A stretch of 64,000 nt of DNA from Termitomyces sp. T153. Lineage: Eukaryota; Basidiomycota; Agaricomycetes; Agaricales; Lyophyllaceae. The DNA is taken from NCBI GenBank assembly GCA_018296165.2, contig JACKQL020000014.1:558001-622000 (forward strand), written 5' to 3'. The notes beneath the pieces are model-generated. The model made no database searches. It was given only the letters and a program-made list of their open reading frames with translations, and was not told where the DNA came from. Shown in pieces: positions 42,118 to 52,649 of this stretch (position 1 is the stretch's first letter; each line of letters opens with the position of its first letter). The translations under genes were made by a program, and so were the position numbers.

Positions 42118-45085
42118 GCATTTAGATTCCGTGATATTTGTCACTTTCACTAATTTACACCTTATTTAAGGTAACGAGAGGAAGAGTGGCATCAATTTCT
42201 CGAGATTTGGTGTTCCGAGACCTAAGGTGATGGTTAGCATTAGAAAATTTTCAAATGCGTCACAGGACACATGCCAGTAACAGGATCCCAGCCAACGGTT
42301 CTTCGGGGATATCAGTAGCGCATTTATGTGAGTAGGCAATGCACTCACGATTCAAAGCCGGGTGTTCCTTCGGAATGAATCAGTCGGTCCATTTCGCAAC
42401 TATCACTCACATTCGAAGAAACTTACCGCAACCCTGGTTTCCACCCATGGTTATATCATTGAAAGCATCCTGGAACTGCTCAGAGTAAATCTAATCAAAT
42501 CGTGATGTCGATTTCACATAAGATCTAGAATCAGTGCAAAGATCTAGTAACTTACGGCCGGGTTAATAAAACCGACTGGTCCCTTTCCCATGGCAATTCT
42601 TGCATCATTTACGAGGGTGATCAATGAACCGACCACAGGCGATGAACAAGACGTCCCGAAGACCAGTTCAAACTCTCCGTCAATTCCTAAAACGTCAAAG
42701 GTAACAAACGTTTTGATTTTGAGCAATTCATGCTCACCGATAACGTAGTTTGCACTGAGATCGTGAGACCGCGGCCTTCAATACGATTACAAGGACTCAC
42801 CCATTGGCAGATAAATCAGGGTACGCACGAGCCTGATACATACTCATGATGTCAGAATATACGAAGACAGGTAAAAGAACTCACTTTTCCGCTGTCGTTG
42901 AATACACCACGCCTGAAAGGAGGTGGGTGGACAGTCAAGAAATTCGTTACAGCTCCAGCTTGGTACGATGGCATTCTAGGAATTAAATAAGGAAATAGTG
43001 GGTGCAGAAGAAAATGTGAACAAACGGGAAAATATTTGAGAAACCACCTCCAGAAAATATCACTTGTTCACAGGCGCCTTCAGGATCATTGACAGTGGAG
43101 CCTGGATTGACCTGTGTTGCTCCGACTGCAGTGACGAACGGACAAGTGACCTGAAACACTACGGTCAGTACTCAGTTTGTAAAAAAAGAATAATATGCAC
43201 AGGAAAAGAGGGACTGAAGACGTGACCATTTTTGACAGGTTTGACTACATTGCTGTGAGATGTGGCTCGAATCAAATCGAGAGCCAAAACTCACGTTGAG
43301 GATTCAAGCAAACTCCTCCATTCCCCGCGACACCATCATCTCCAGAGCTGTAGAAAACCGAAGTCCCCATCAAGCCGAGCTGCGCAAGTGAGTGTTGATC
43401 TTAGTAACACCTGATATCAACGGTGAATTCAGCTTCAGACTTACTTTGGCGTACTCCTGGCATTGCCTCATCGCAGATGCTGCTGTGATAGAAGCCTCAT
43501 CCTGCCCATAGGAAACAGAAACAACATTGGGTGGAGCGATAATACCACAGGACTCGGCTCCTGAAGTGAGAACTCAAAATCTTCCCAGGTTCTAGAAGAG
43601 TTCGAGTGACCTTTGAATCCACCAGGCAGAGGATCCGGGTAGATGCCGTCCTGTTTGCGGTCAGAAACATTGTTGTAGTTGCCTTAGGATGCCTACTTGT
43701 GTAGGATCATCACCACCCTCGAAGGTGCAGAAACTCCCGTCGACAGCATCAAGCCAATTGTCAAATCCGGCCCCTATGGAATAGCCTGTTGAATCATCGA
43801 ATTGCATTGTGATAACTCAAAGACGTACCTTCGACGATGTCGCCGGTTTGAAGCAGAGTGATGGGTTGCGGGTTAGTGAGACCCATGGCATATTCGAGAT
43901 CAAGATCACTTTCTCCGTTGAAATCGAAGCTTTGATTAAATGTTTGTACAATCGCTGCGATAGTTGATGAATGGCCGCCGAAAAAAATGAACTTTTTACA
44001 TGCCTCCGTCTATCAGAACAGTCTTCGGCGTTACGCCGACAAGACTAGGTGAAAAGTTGCTGAAAGACGCAGAAAATAAGCATTATGGTCGGGTCTTGAT
44101 AATGAGGGCAGATACCGGAAGAATAAATTGAGATCTTCTTGTAAGAAGGCTTGTGGCGTAAACTCGACTGGGGAGATGTGAGTAGCAGGAAGGGCAAGAG
44201 ATGAACATTGACTCACCTATACCGTAACTGTTCTTATCTGTTGCAACGGGGGTGTAGTCAACGGAATACAGTGCACGAAGACAGTCCAGAGTTATCATTT
44301 TGTCGCAATTAGCAAGAGATGGTTGTTCCTCGATTTTTTTGTTTGACAGTTTTGGGCCTCGAGTCCGAGAAGGTGCACCAAGATTCATGCCTCGTTTGTT
44401 GAAACGATTCGATACTGGACGATGGCGGAAGTGAACAGTTGGTTTGATTAAATCGACGTGTGGCTGGACATGAGCGGGAACAGAATAAGAGACACAACCT
44501 TCGAATCCTCGTATCAACATTCATATGAAATTGATAAAAAAAGAGTACCAATTTGCTCATCTCCCGTTTCCATATGGGTATAAACGTGATACTCTGTTTT
44601 GAGTAAATCTTCGATTTCTCCAACGGTCGCATTAAGATCAATCCAGCCCTTGCTGACAGAAAGACGCAGGCGTTCTCGTGTAATTCCTGCGTCTGTCAGC
44701 CAATTTGCAACAGCAGCAATGGTGTCGTCACTAGGTGCAAAGGTCTCGACGACTGCAGAAGGAGTCCAATGTTGGCCATATGTAGGCGATTGAGGGTGAG
44801 ACACTGCGAGGAGCATCTCCTCAATACGATGAAGGTTTTCCTGCTTAAGTCCAAATCGCATGGGTAAGACCTTATCGTGTTCTAGTCGGCGGACTATTTG
44901 CCAATCAATAGGATCTGCGGCCCTTGTTTCGTGCACTACATGATGACTAGCCCGAGGAGAAGGTGCCGCTAAACACACAGTAAGGAAAGAGGCGAGTGCG
45001 AGCAAACGCATCATACGAGTCTTGCAAGCGACCCATGCTGTGGCCTCGCTATATACTCGCTTCCCGCGCAGATAAGACTGAAGAC
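42118..45085. repeat. Inverted repeat, right arm (sedolisin locus copy 2)
   Basis: It pairs with about 20955-23925. The loop between the arms is about 18.2 kb and contains the coiled-coil gene, both kinase copies, the young retroelement, TRP4 and the F-box gene. Confidence 0.85.
42166..45014 (-). CDS. Sedolisin (S53) peptidase, copy 2, apparently intact
   Basis: The same 19-exon structure as copy 1, read on the minus strand: exon 1 45014-44549, exon 2 44498-44217, exon 3 44167-44116, exon 4 44059-44004, exon 5 43954-43829, and so on to the TAA at 42168-42166. Exon lengths checked through exon 12 equal copy 1 except exon 12, which is 91 nt (42975-42885) and keeps the frame; about 634 residues. 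It has a signal peptide (LLALASFLTVCLAAPSPRA), propeptide, ESDLD, SSGDDGV and GTSCSSP catalytic and oxyanion residues, and the end VTGLGTPNLEKLM. It has the same two GC donors. The substitutions are mostly scattered and conservative, so this copy has probably stayed functional as a secreted acid peptidase. Confidence 0.9.
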
Positions 45086-45755
45086 ATTGTAGACGTCCAT
45101 ATATTTACTCATGAGAGATGATAAGGATTACTGGTGGTCGTACGACCTGTCGAACACACGGTCAGTCCTAAATTCCAGAAAATCTAGTCTCCTTGGGGTG
45201 GTTTTTCGAAAAGAAGCCGAGACTTGAGAGTGAGAAAGATAAAATTAGGCCGTTTTTCACAGGCTCTCTGCAAGTGCGTGTAGCCACTTTCATGTTATCG
45301 TTGATTGTTTCACGTATAGCGCAGAAAGACATGGGAAGAAGGTAGAGAATCATCGTTCTTCCGAATATGTTCCAAGGAGAGGGTTCAAAGTCGTTAATAA
45401 ATAGTAAATTTTATCTAGAGCAGATGCAGAAAACGACAACTCACATAGCCGGAATTTGCCCTAGGGCGAAGATATCGAGAAAACTTATCCAATCCCCAGG
45501 CACGCTGAAATTGTGGAAACAGGTCATATGTTTTCCCAGAACATCAAACCTCATGGCTTCGAAGTCACCCATGCGTAGTCCACATTGAAATAGCCGTTTA
45601 CTAGTCACCAATCAGTACTCTGTAATGCTTTCTGACGACGTGCAGCACATACATTATATCTTTTTACGAGACGGTACGCATTGTGATCACAGCTATACCT
45701 TATGTAGCCTGACATTGAAGGAAATCACAGAAGATCTTGTATAAATTTCCGGACG
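45086..45755. other. Intergenic between sedolisin copy 2 and HIS1
   Basis: This is the promoter side of sedolisin copy 2 and the 3' flank of HIS1. I see no gene. Confidence 0.4.
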
Positions 45756-46993
45756 TTAAACTCTACAATTGTTAAGATTGAATATCAGTAAATCCTCGGC
45801 TCCAGCTCTGACAAGATCATCCATTATTAATGCACTTTTCTTCTTCTCTATCATTACGCTGACTGCGGCCCAGTTATCCGCTTCGATAGGACTGATTGTT
45901 GGCGCTCTTCTTCCCGGTGTGATGGCAGTCGCCGCAGTAAGATTGTCCCGATGAATGTTGTATTGGCAGACAACATATTTGCTGGCCGCGATGACGCCCG
46001 CAATACGACTTGCTATTTTGTCGATAAGAGGTGCGACATGTGGACGTTTGGGAGTAGTCGACTTGATAAGTACAGCTTCTGTCTCAAGGAGAGTAGCAAT
46101 AGCGTGGAGACCAGCAGCCCGCATTGTTTCCCCAGACTCTGTTCAAAAGAAAGCGTTACTGGACAGCGAACCTCACTATCATGTAACTTACCAACAAGAT
46201 CGACTATTGTCACAGCCAAATGAGCCATAATCCGCGAGATAGGAACGGAGATACATACCTATACCATCTGCTAGACCGAGCGCGCAAGCAGCCTCTACGC
46301 TGCCGCCTACGTATCCTATATTCGTCTTCTGGTCACCCTCTAGGTGTAATCTGGCGTCGATATTGTCAAAATGGACTTTTGTCAGGTGTTTGAAGCTCGA
46401 GACTACTCGTTTTCCTGCAAGATCCTCTACTGTCTTGATCGGGCTCGCTTCTGGAACCTGCACTTGGAGGGAACATTTTCCAAACCCAAGTCGCGCAATT
46501 TCGGTAACTAGACCATCCATTTGCGCTTCTAGAACGACATCGTGTCCAGTGATGCCAAGGTCGACGTCGCCTTTGCCAACGAACGATGGAATGTCTGCAG
46601 CAGGAAGAAAAACGCTGGTAGAACATGAGAAGAGAAGGTGAGAAGGGAGTATAGCAATAACTCTTTCGTTGCACGCACAGAGCGATGTTGTGGTTCAAAG
46701 CAACACAGACATCCAATCTGTGGCTTCTCCGGAATTGAATGTCCGCCCCTGACGATATGATAGCATTGCGTCAAAACACGGATGAGAACAAGCGCGCAAA
46801 CTAACCGGACAAAAGTTCTATACACTTTTCATACAACCTGCCTGTGGATTTGAAGAATTAATGATTGGACTCAGTCTGCAAAGACGATTGATGAAGTACC
46901 TTTCTTCGGAATAGCAAAGAGTAAACGTCCTTCAAGAGCTTCTGCGTCTATTACGGGGGTCAGAGAGGCATCTCTCAAAGGGGGATCATACAT
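45756..46993 (-). CDS. HIS1: ATP phosphoribosyltransferase (histidine pathway, first step)
   Basis: It condenses ATP with PRPP to give phosphoribosyl-ATP and is feedback-inhibited by histidine through the C-terminal domain. Model: exons 46993-46900, 46841-46806, 46748-46679, 46614-46259, 46203-46192 and 46138-45756; 316 residues, a long-form enzyme. Motifs: LLFAIPKKGRLYEKC at the start, VFLPAADIPSFVGKGDVDLG and ITGHDVVLEA, EYVGGS-like YVGGSVEAACALGLADGI, DLVESGETMRAAGL, and the regulatory domain ending SALIMDDLVRAGAEDLLIFN. Exon 5 is only 12 nt; without it the conserved VDLVE segment cannot be made. It is divergent from the gene at 47401, with a 407-bp gap. Confidence 0.95.
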
Positions 46994-47400
46994 CGCACTC
47001 ATACTCGGACCGTGAAAGTTGTAAAGGAGTGATCTTTATATGGACTCGAAAAAATTGGCGATTGACCGTTTGGTTTGAGCACAACTGTGGCTGTGTTGAA
47101 CGATCGTGAGGAGCACGTGTACCGTGACTTCATCCTCCTTCTCACGTCGTGTCAAATATCGGATTCCCGTGAGCTCCACGTCAGATGAGCTTCGTGCCCT
47201 CAGAATCTGATAGCGAATGGTTATGAACAGCTCTGGGCTCACAATGTGACCTTGGAATACTCGTTTGAAATCGTGTTTCCCATGCACGGCCATTCCTTTG
47301 AGCGCTGCATGGCTTCGATATGTGCCGCGAGAAAGACAAATTTCGGCATTTCGCATCTTATATAACCCCAGGGAGCGTTCAGGTTACAGCAGCGACGAAC
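46994..47400. promoter_or_regulatory. Shared divergent promoter region, HIS1 and the 47401 gene
   Basis: 407 bp between two opposite start codons. A TTATATAA at 47358-47365, 36 bp before the 47401 ATG, is a possible TATA element for the plus-strand gene. No Gcn4-type site was recognised with confidence. Confidence 0.4.
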
Positions 47401-48768
47401 ATGTCCTCGTATCGCAGCCGAGGCCGCGCTCGCGCTTCATACTCGAGTTTCGGTAGCCATGCCCCGGCCAATCTACCTGGAGACAGAGATATCTTGGGAG
47501 GGCTATCATCAAGCCCTTTACAGACAATCTCGGTACCATCTACTTATAGTCCTGATCAAGAAGTCAAAATTACCGATTTTCAGTATGCTGGGTCGTACAA
47601 CTGGATTAACAAACCCACTCCGACAATTATTGTACCTGGTATGTATATGTCCACGTTACTGGTAGCGCTTCGTGACTGGTTTGGTTTCCAGGATCTCCCC
47701 GGCGATGGACTAATCGTGCACCGCCTTACCAGGTGCACGCGGATGACGGATTATCTTTCAAAGACCAGAATGGATATCGCTGTCCAAATAGTGTTCTTCT
47801 TCCGCTTATTACCGCCGTAAATCGCGTCAGCGCGCCAAACGAAGAAAAATTTGATTGGGCCTCAATTGACTTCGTCACTGATCGAAATAATCTTCGAAAG
47901 CTCCTTCGTTGGATTGATGGTTCTGCTCATGACTTCAGGATTGACGTTCAGCTTGCTGGAAAGACGATATTGCTCAATCGATGGGAGAACCGATACAAAG
48001 AGCAAATGTCTGGGAAAACATATGGGTTTAATTTCGAAGAGGCTTCAACGAGGCCTGCTCCTGGTTGTGAGAACAGTACAGGACATCACAGGATCGTACG
48101 ATATGTGAGCTCTGTAATTTTACAATTAAGCATGGGAATTAACACTTTTTCTGCAGAATATGAACGGTCTCAAGCTCGTTGTTCGGTTTGAGGTGGACGC
48201 TTGTGTTTCTGTTGTATCACCAACTCAGCCCCAATCCACTGTGTCTTCGTCAGGCGACGACCTTGATGACATCATTGGTGCGCTATCTGGCGTCTCTCTC
48301 CGGACAGAGAGTGCAGCGCCTCCTCCTATCAAAGCTACAGGGGGCTTGGAAACATTTCCAACTATTACCGTCATTTCTGGCGGATGCGTTGTGCCTCAGT
48401 CATCAATTATTGAGTTAACGACACGCTCCATGCGTAACGCCTCTGATTTCAAATGGAAAGAGAGCTATCCACAACTTTTCCTTTCTCAGACTCCTCATCA
48501 CTTCTTGGCCGTTCACGAGAGAGGCCTTTTCAAACAAGTCAATAAGCGAAAGCTCGAGTCTTCTGAGCTTAAGATGGTGGCGCAAACGATTCAAGAGGAC
48601 CTCAAAAAGTTGAGGCGTCTCTTGGACCAGATCACGGAGTTAGTGAAGAAGCACGGCGAGAGAGGACGGCTCAGTTTCGTCTGTCAGAATGGTGACTTGA
48701 AGGTGTATGAGAGGACTAACCGAGCGAGCTGCTTGCCAGATGAGGTGTTGCAATTATTCAAGTCATGA
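47401..48768 (+). CDS. Conserved fungal protein of unknown function
   Basis: Model: exons 47401-47638, 47692-48104 and 48157-48768, 420 residues, phases consistent. Landmarks: ITDFQYAGSYNWINKPTPTI, a proline-rich link across intron 1 (PGSPRRWTNRAPPYQV), DFVTDRNNLRKLLRWIDG, KTILLNRWENRYKEQMSG, STGHHRIVRY, LKLVVRFEVDAC, and a conserved C-terminal half with SYPQLFLSQTPHHFLAVHER. This family is widespread in fungi and often carries the label 'geranylgeranyl pyrophosphate synthetase', but none of the Asp-rich prenyltransferase motifs are here, so that label looks wrong. The function is unknown. There is no signal peptide or membrane helix. Confidence 0.8.
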
Positions 48769-51060
48769 AATGGGCATAGGATAGGCTCGTTACCCGTCTT
48801 GCACAGAACATTTACAGGATCTTGGACCAGCCTCGGCTGAGAAGCCAACTTTTTGACTCTCTGAATGTATTTTTATGGTTCTCCATTGGTTATCTACGTT
48901 TTCATGAACGAAGAAAAACAATCTGCTCGGGGATGCCTCGGCAGTTTCTGGTCGGCAGAAGCTCGGGTTGACTTCCAACATTTACAGTACATATTTGACT
49001 TTACTCATCTACCAACAACTCACTGTAGCCTAGTTCTGCAAATGCTCTGATTGACTACAAACTCACACCGTGCACGTTACCAGCTCAAGGACTTTGAAGG
49101 AGTTGCTTTGTACATTCATCAAACATCAAACCACAATAGAGCTACACGGACGCCTCAAAGTTTTGTCTCATACGGCAGGGCCGTTATGTGACTTTGATAT
49201 TTTCAAGAGTATTTTCGAAGTCGAACAACATTCCTGCCATGAATCTGAGATAAGCTTCAAGTCATCTGTCTTCTCCGAGAAAACGACCTGGACTCGGAGT
49301 CGATCGGTTTATCTCAGATAGTATCTGTGACAGCAGGCCTGGTTTATATCTCTTTACCGTCTGTTTATCTCGTAAAAACGCTATTTGTTCGGAAGCTTCT
49401 CCATTTAAGATTCAGAACTTGCATATGCTGATTTGGTATTGACAAGGCTCGTGATCCATCCTTGAAAAGTCCTGGAGCAGGCTGACATCCCCAACCAGGA
49501 TGTGTGATTCATGTAAATACGAGCCAGACTTGAAAGTAATGTCGCTCTGCTGAATGCCCGATTTGAGATGTTTCAAGGCGGCATTAATGGACCTTATATT
49601 AGGCCTGAGTATTTATACAAGTCCATCGGTGGTCAAAGTCGCCTGGAATCCATCTGGACCATTCTATCTAGTTTAAGACACCCAATGGCAGATTGGTGAG
49701 CTGGGGCCACACTTCGCTTCACATTACTGATTGACTCAGCAGTCTGAGGCCTAAATCAAAGAAGATCCGCGAGCAACCCGTTTCATGTTTTGGCTTAGGT
49801 TTTTTTTTATACCCGACTCGCCTGGGCCTCATGATTCCCTAAAACCAGGCGAAGTGGACGGAGACACAAAACTTCTATCTCGGACGACTTGCGCCTTGAA
49901 TCGACAAGGTAGAAAATGGCAGCGATTGCCCGGAGACGCGACCTCGGAAAAACCTCATCCCCGAAAACCATTTCTAATGGCATCTTCGTGCACATTTACA
50001 GTTGAGCAGGGCTTCTGACTATCTGTTGACTGGTCCGCCCGCCTCTTCGACGCTGTGAAGAATTTTTCTGAAAAAAATAACCGTAGTGGTCCTCCGGAAG
50101 GAAGATTTCTCTGACATCAGAAGATATGGATCTCTAGTTTGTGCTTGGTTTGTGCCACAAAACTTGAGGAAGGACTTGGACATTACTGGCTAGTAAATTC
50201 AACTTCTGTAGAACGCAGTGGTGGCAAACTTTCCCCACAGGGGTTTTGACGCTCCCCACTTGCCCATTTATAGTTAGTTGATTACTCGGTCTATCGTGGC
50301 GTGTCCTCACAGGCGTGTCCATAGCTGTTTTATGCAACGTAGGTAGGTAGATATCAATTATAGTAATGTATGAAAAGGAAAGCGTCTACAAGCACTTCAA
50401 TGATCTCACGATCCTTTGGTGTCAAGTCTTCCGACGTCAGAAAGAATGCTTCTCGGAACTTCATCTGTAGCACATTCCCTTATTACTAACCTTGCTCTCA
50501 TCTTTCTCAAGCCTCCACGTCATAGAATGCGGTATGCTCGATGTAGAATCAAACATTATGCAGAAAGTGAGGAGTCCTCAAGGACCATTACCGTCTGACA
50601 AACACGGACTCGCACCTTCAAATCCGCACATCCATCCTTTACATCACATGTTCCTCGACAAAGACGTGGAAGTCGAAACTTTAAAACTCGAAGCAAGCCA
50701 TGTGAGCAGTCAGGAGCACCAAGCCCGAAGGCGTTGATGGGCGTCAGTTCATGTAATTAAGGCAACACCTTCCCCACCGATCATGGCAAAGAAGCTCCAA
50801 AATTACAAGTAATACAAAACGAAATTCCGTCCAAAGGATTATTATTGAACTGATGAAAAGCTTCTCCAGTTGCGATCTCGGACACTCTGAAAGGAAGATG
50901 AATCATTCCTCGACTCCCAGGCCTCGGCGGTAAGAACGAGGCGAAGACTAAGAGAGGCGTGAGATTGAGTCACTTACACTCATTATCTATCTATTATTGA
51001 GTCAATCTGCTTTATGAGAAGCTAGTGACGAGCATAGTAATCATTCTCTCAGTGCACACG
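48769..51060. other. Long intergenic stretch, no protein gene seen
   Basis: Scattered short frames only. A GTAAGT donor on the minus strand (acttac at about 50973-50978) may belong to the 3' part of the snoRNA host transcript. On the plus strand near 50850-50890 a TGATGA and a CTGA lie 30 bp apart, too close for a normal C/D RNA. Confidence 0.4.
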
Positions 51061-51076
51061 TAAGAAGTTGGGAAAG

Positions 51077-51175
51077 AATATCAGAAGGCAACGGAGTAAT
51101 CCACTTGATATTTGCGCTCTCGGAAATGCAAGTCATAGGACCCATAAATCCGTTTTAATTCATTTCATCACAAGT
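51077..51175 (-). ncRNA. Box C/D snoRNA-like unit 1
   Basis: On the minus strand: box C GTGATGA (51171-51165), an internal hairpin built on GGGTC/GACTT and enclosed by CGGA/TCCG, the conserved block CCGAGAGCGCAAA, the block GTGGATTACTCCGTTGCCTT, and box D CTGA (51084-51081). The D-box guide is 4 nt shorter than in the other three units. Terminal stems are weak. A GTGAGC splice donor precedes it at 51218. Confidence 0.65.
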
Positions 51176-51352
51176 AAAGAGAGACATGTAAATGACGTAA
51201 ATGGACTAGAGAGCTCACCTCGACATCAAACAACACCTTCCTGAGGCTAAGCTACCAATCGCCGTTCACAGTGAATGTGATTTGGCAAGTATGTATCACT
51301 GATAATTCAATGAATCAGCACGAGGCCCAGTGCACAACACAGATAATAAGGT

Positions 51353-51451
51353 AAGGTCAGAAGGAAGGCAACGGAGTAATCCACATGGGGTTTTTGCGCT
51401 CTCGGATATACGAGTCGAAACTCTATCATCCGTACTGGGTTCATCAGGAAA
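51353..51451 (-). ncRNA. Box C/D snoRNA-like unit 2
   Basis: Box C CTGATGA (51447-51441; TGATGA core intact), inner hairpin GAGT-TTCG-ACTC enclosed by CGGAT/ATCCG, the shared blocks CCGAGAGCGCAAA and GTGGATTACTCCGTTGCC, a TTCCTT guide end, and box D CTGA (51360-51357). Confidence 0.7.
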
Positions 51452-51610
51452 GAGGGGATTGCGGCTAATATGTCATCGAAGGGGAAAAACGAATGACGAA
51501 CATTCTTTCGGCACTTCTACTCAAGCTCCAAACATCAGTTACACATGACGGATTAGTTCAGCGCTAATAGGCAAGAGAAGTCAGTCATAGGACATAGGTG
51601 ATGATATAAG

Positions 51611-51708
51611 AAGGTCAGAAGGAAGGCAACGGAGAAATCCACATGATTTTTGCGCTCTCGGACACTCGAGTCGTAACTCTCTAATCCGTAATTGTTTTCA
51701 TCACCAGA
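51611..51708 (-). ncRNA. Box C/D snoRNA-like unit 3
   Basis: Box C GTGATGA (51704-51698), hairpin GAGT-TACG-ACTC enclosed by CGGAT/GTCCG, the shared blocks, the guide end TTGCCTTCCTT, and box D CTGA (51618-51615). A minus-strand GTGAGT donor lies upstream at 51748, consistent with an intronic position. Confidence 0.7.
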
Positions 51709-51849
51709 CAGGGTATACAAGATCGGTGAAATTTGTGCAGATACTCACCTGCTGATTGAGTGTTGACGAAGGAAGTTTTTGAGGATTATATGAGTCCTGG
51801 TAGCAAAGTGTCAGTAACAGTGAAGTTTTGAGAGAAACAGAGAAAAGAA

Positions 51850-51949
51850 AAGGTCAGAAGGAAGGCAACGGAATGATCCACTTGTTTTTTGCGCTCTCGG
51901 ATGTATGAGTCGTGAGACTCGAGTATCCGTAACTGGTTTCATCGTGTAG
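51850..51949 (-). ncRNA. Box C/D snoRNA-like unit 4
   Basis: Box C ACGATGA (51945-51939; one change from the usual RTGATGA), hairpin GAGTC-TCAC-GACTC enclosed by CGGAT/ATCCG, the shared blocks, the guide end TTGCCTTCCTT, and box D CTGA (51857-51854). A GTGAGT donor lies upstream at 51990. Confidence 0.65.
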
Positions 51950-51989
51950 TCCGCGACTGGGCTCGACGTAGTTGGTGACCAAGAACTCA

Positions 51990-52620
51990 CCAATAAGTGG
52001 CACCATGATTCCAGATATCCATCAGGATACTTACAGAGTTGTATAAAGCATTAGTACTTGACACTGTATGAGGAAGGTCGAAGCAAAGAAGAAGAGGATG
52101 ATGTTCAAGGGTCAAGTTCAAGTTCAAGGGCTGCAAAAAGTACAACTGCGAAGAAAATTACATAATCATCCGAAAGTCTACGTGCTGAGATAAGCGTCAG
52201 GGACACATCTTTTCTGTGTCCGCCCCTCGACGCCACCGTGAGAGCACAGTATTACGCGGATAATCACCTTTTGCACCCGCCTGCTGCGAAGCTCGACGTT
52301 CCAAACCCGTCGTTCGAAACGTTGGCTCACCCGCTCAATCAATCGCAGCTCACGCGGACCATCCCACAGGACACGAGACAGAACATCGAGCGAGGGAGGC
52401 TCCTTCCCAGTCATTATTGTGATCGTCGAAGTATACATACACATTGAATTAAAATGCCCAGGACAACGGTCACGAGGTTTTCGCCAACCACTGCCCTCGC
52501 CTGCTGGGATCGCTGTGGTTCAGGGCCGTATCTTTCAAAGTAGCCACCGATATGAGGGGACTCCTTGGACAAAATGATCCTAATCAACATCGACTTTCAC
52601 TTCCCACACGTGACTTGATT
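51990..52620. other. Probable 5' part of the snoRNA host transcript and spacer
   Basis: Minus-strand splice donors (GTAAGT near 52033, GTGAGT at 51990) occur here without a protein-coding frame joining them, as expected of a non-coding host gene. The rest, up to the CG-poor block, shows no gene. Confidence 0.4.
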
Positions 52621-52649
52621 TAAGCTCAAACTGCCATTCATTTGGAATC

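Noticed and set aside
45951..46230. Plus-strand frames across HIS1
   Set aside because: Antisense shadows of the well-supported HIS1 exons.
38801..46993. A biosynthetic gene cluster around TRP4 and HIS1
   Set aside because: The intervening genes (F-box, sedolisin) have no pathway link. Proximity alone is weak evidence.
50845..50895. Possible fifth C/D RNA (TGATGA ... CTGA on the plus strand)
   Set aside because: Boxes are only about 30 bp apart, on the other strand, and share only a short CTCGGACACTC string with the array. Not enough for a call.
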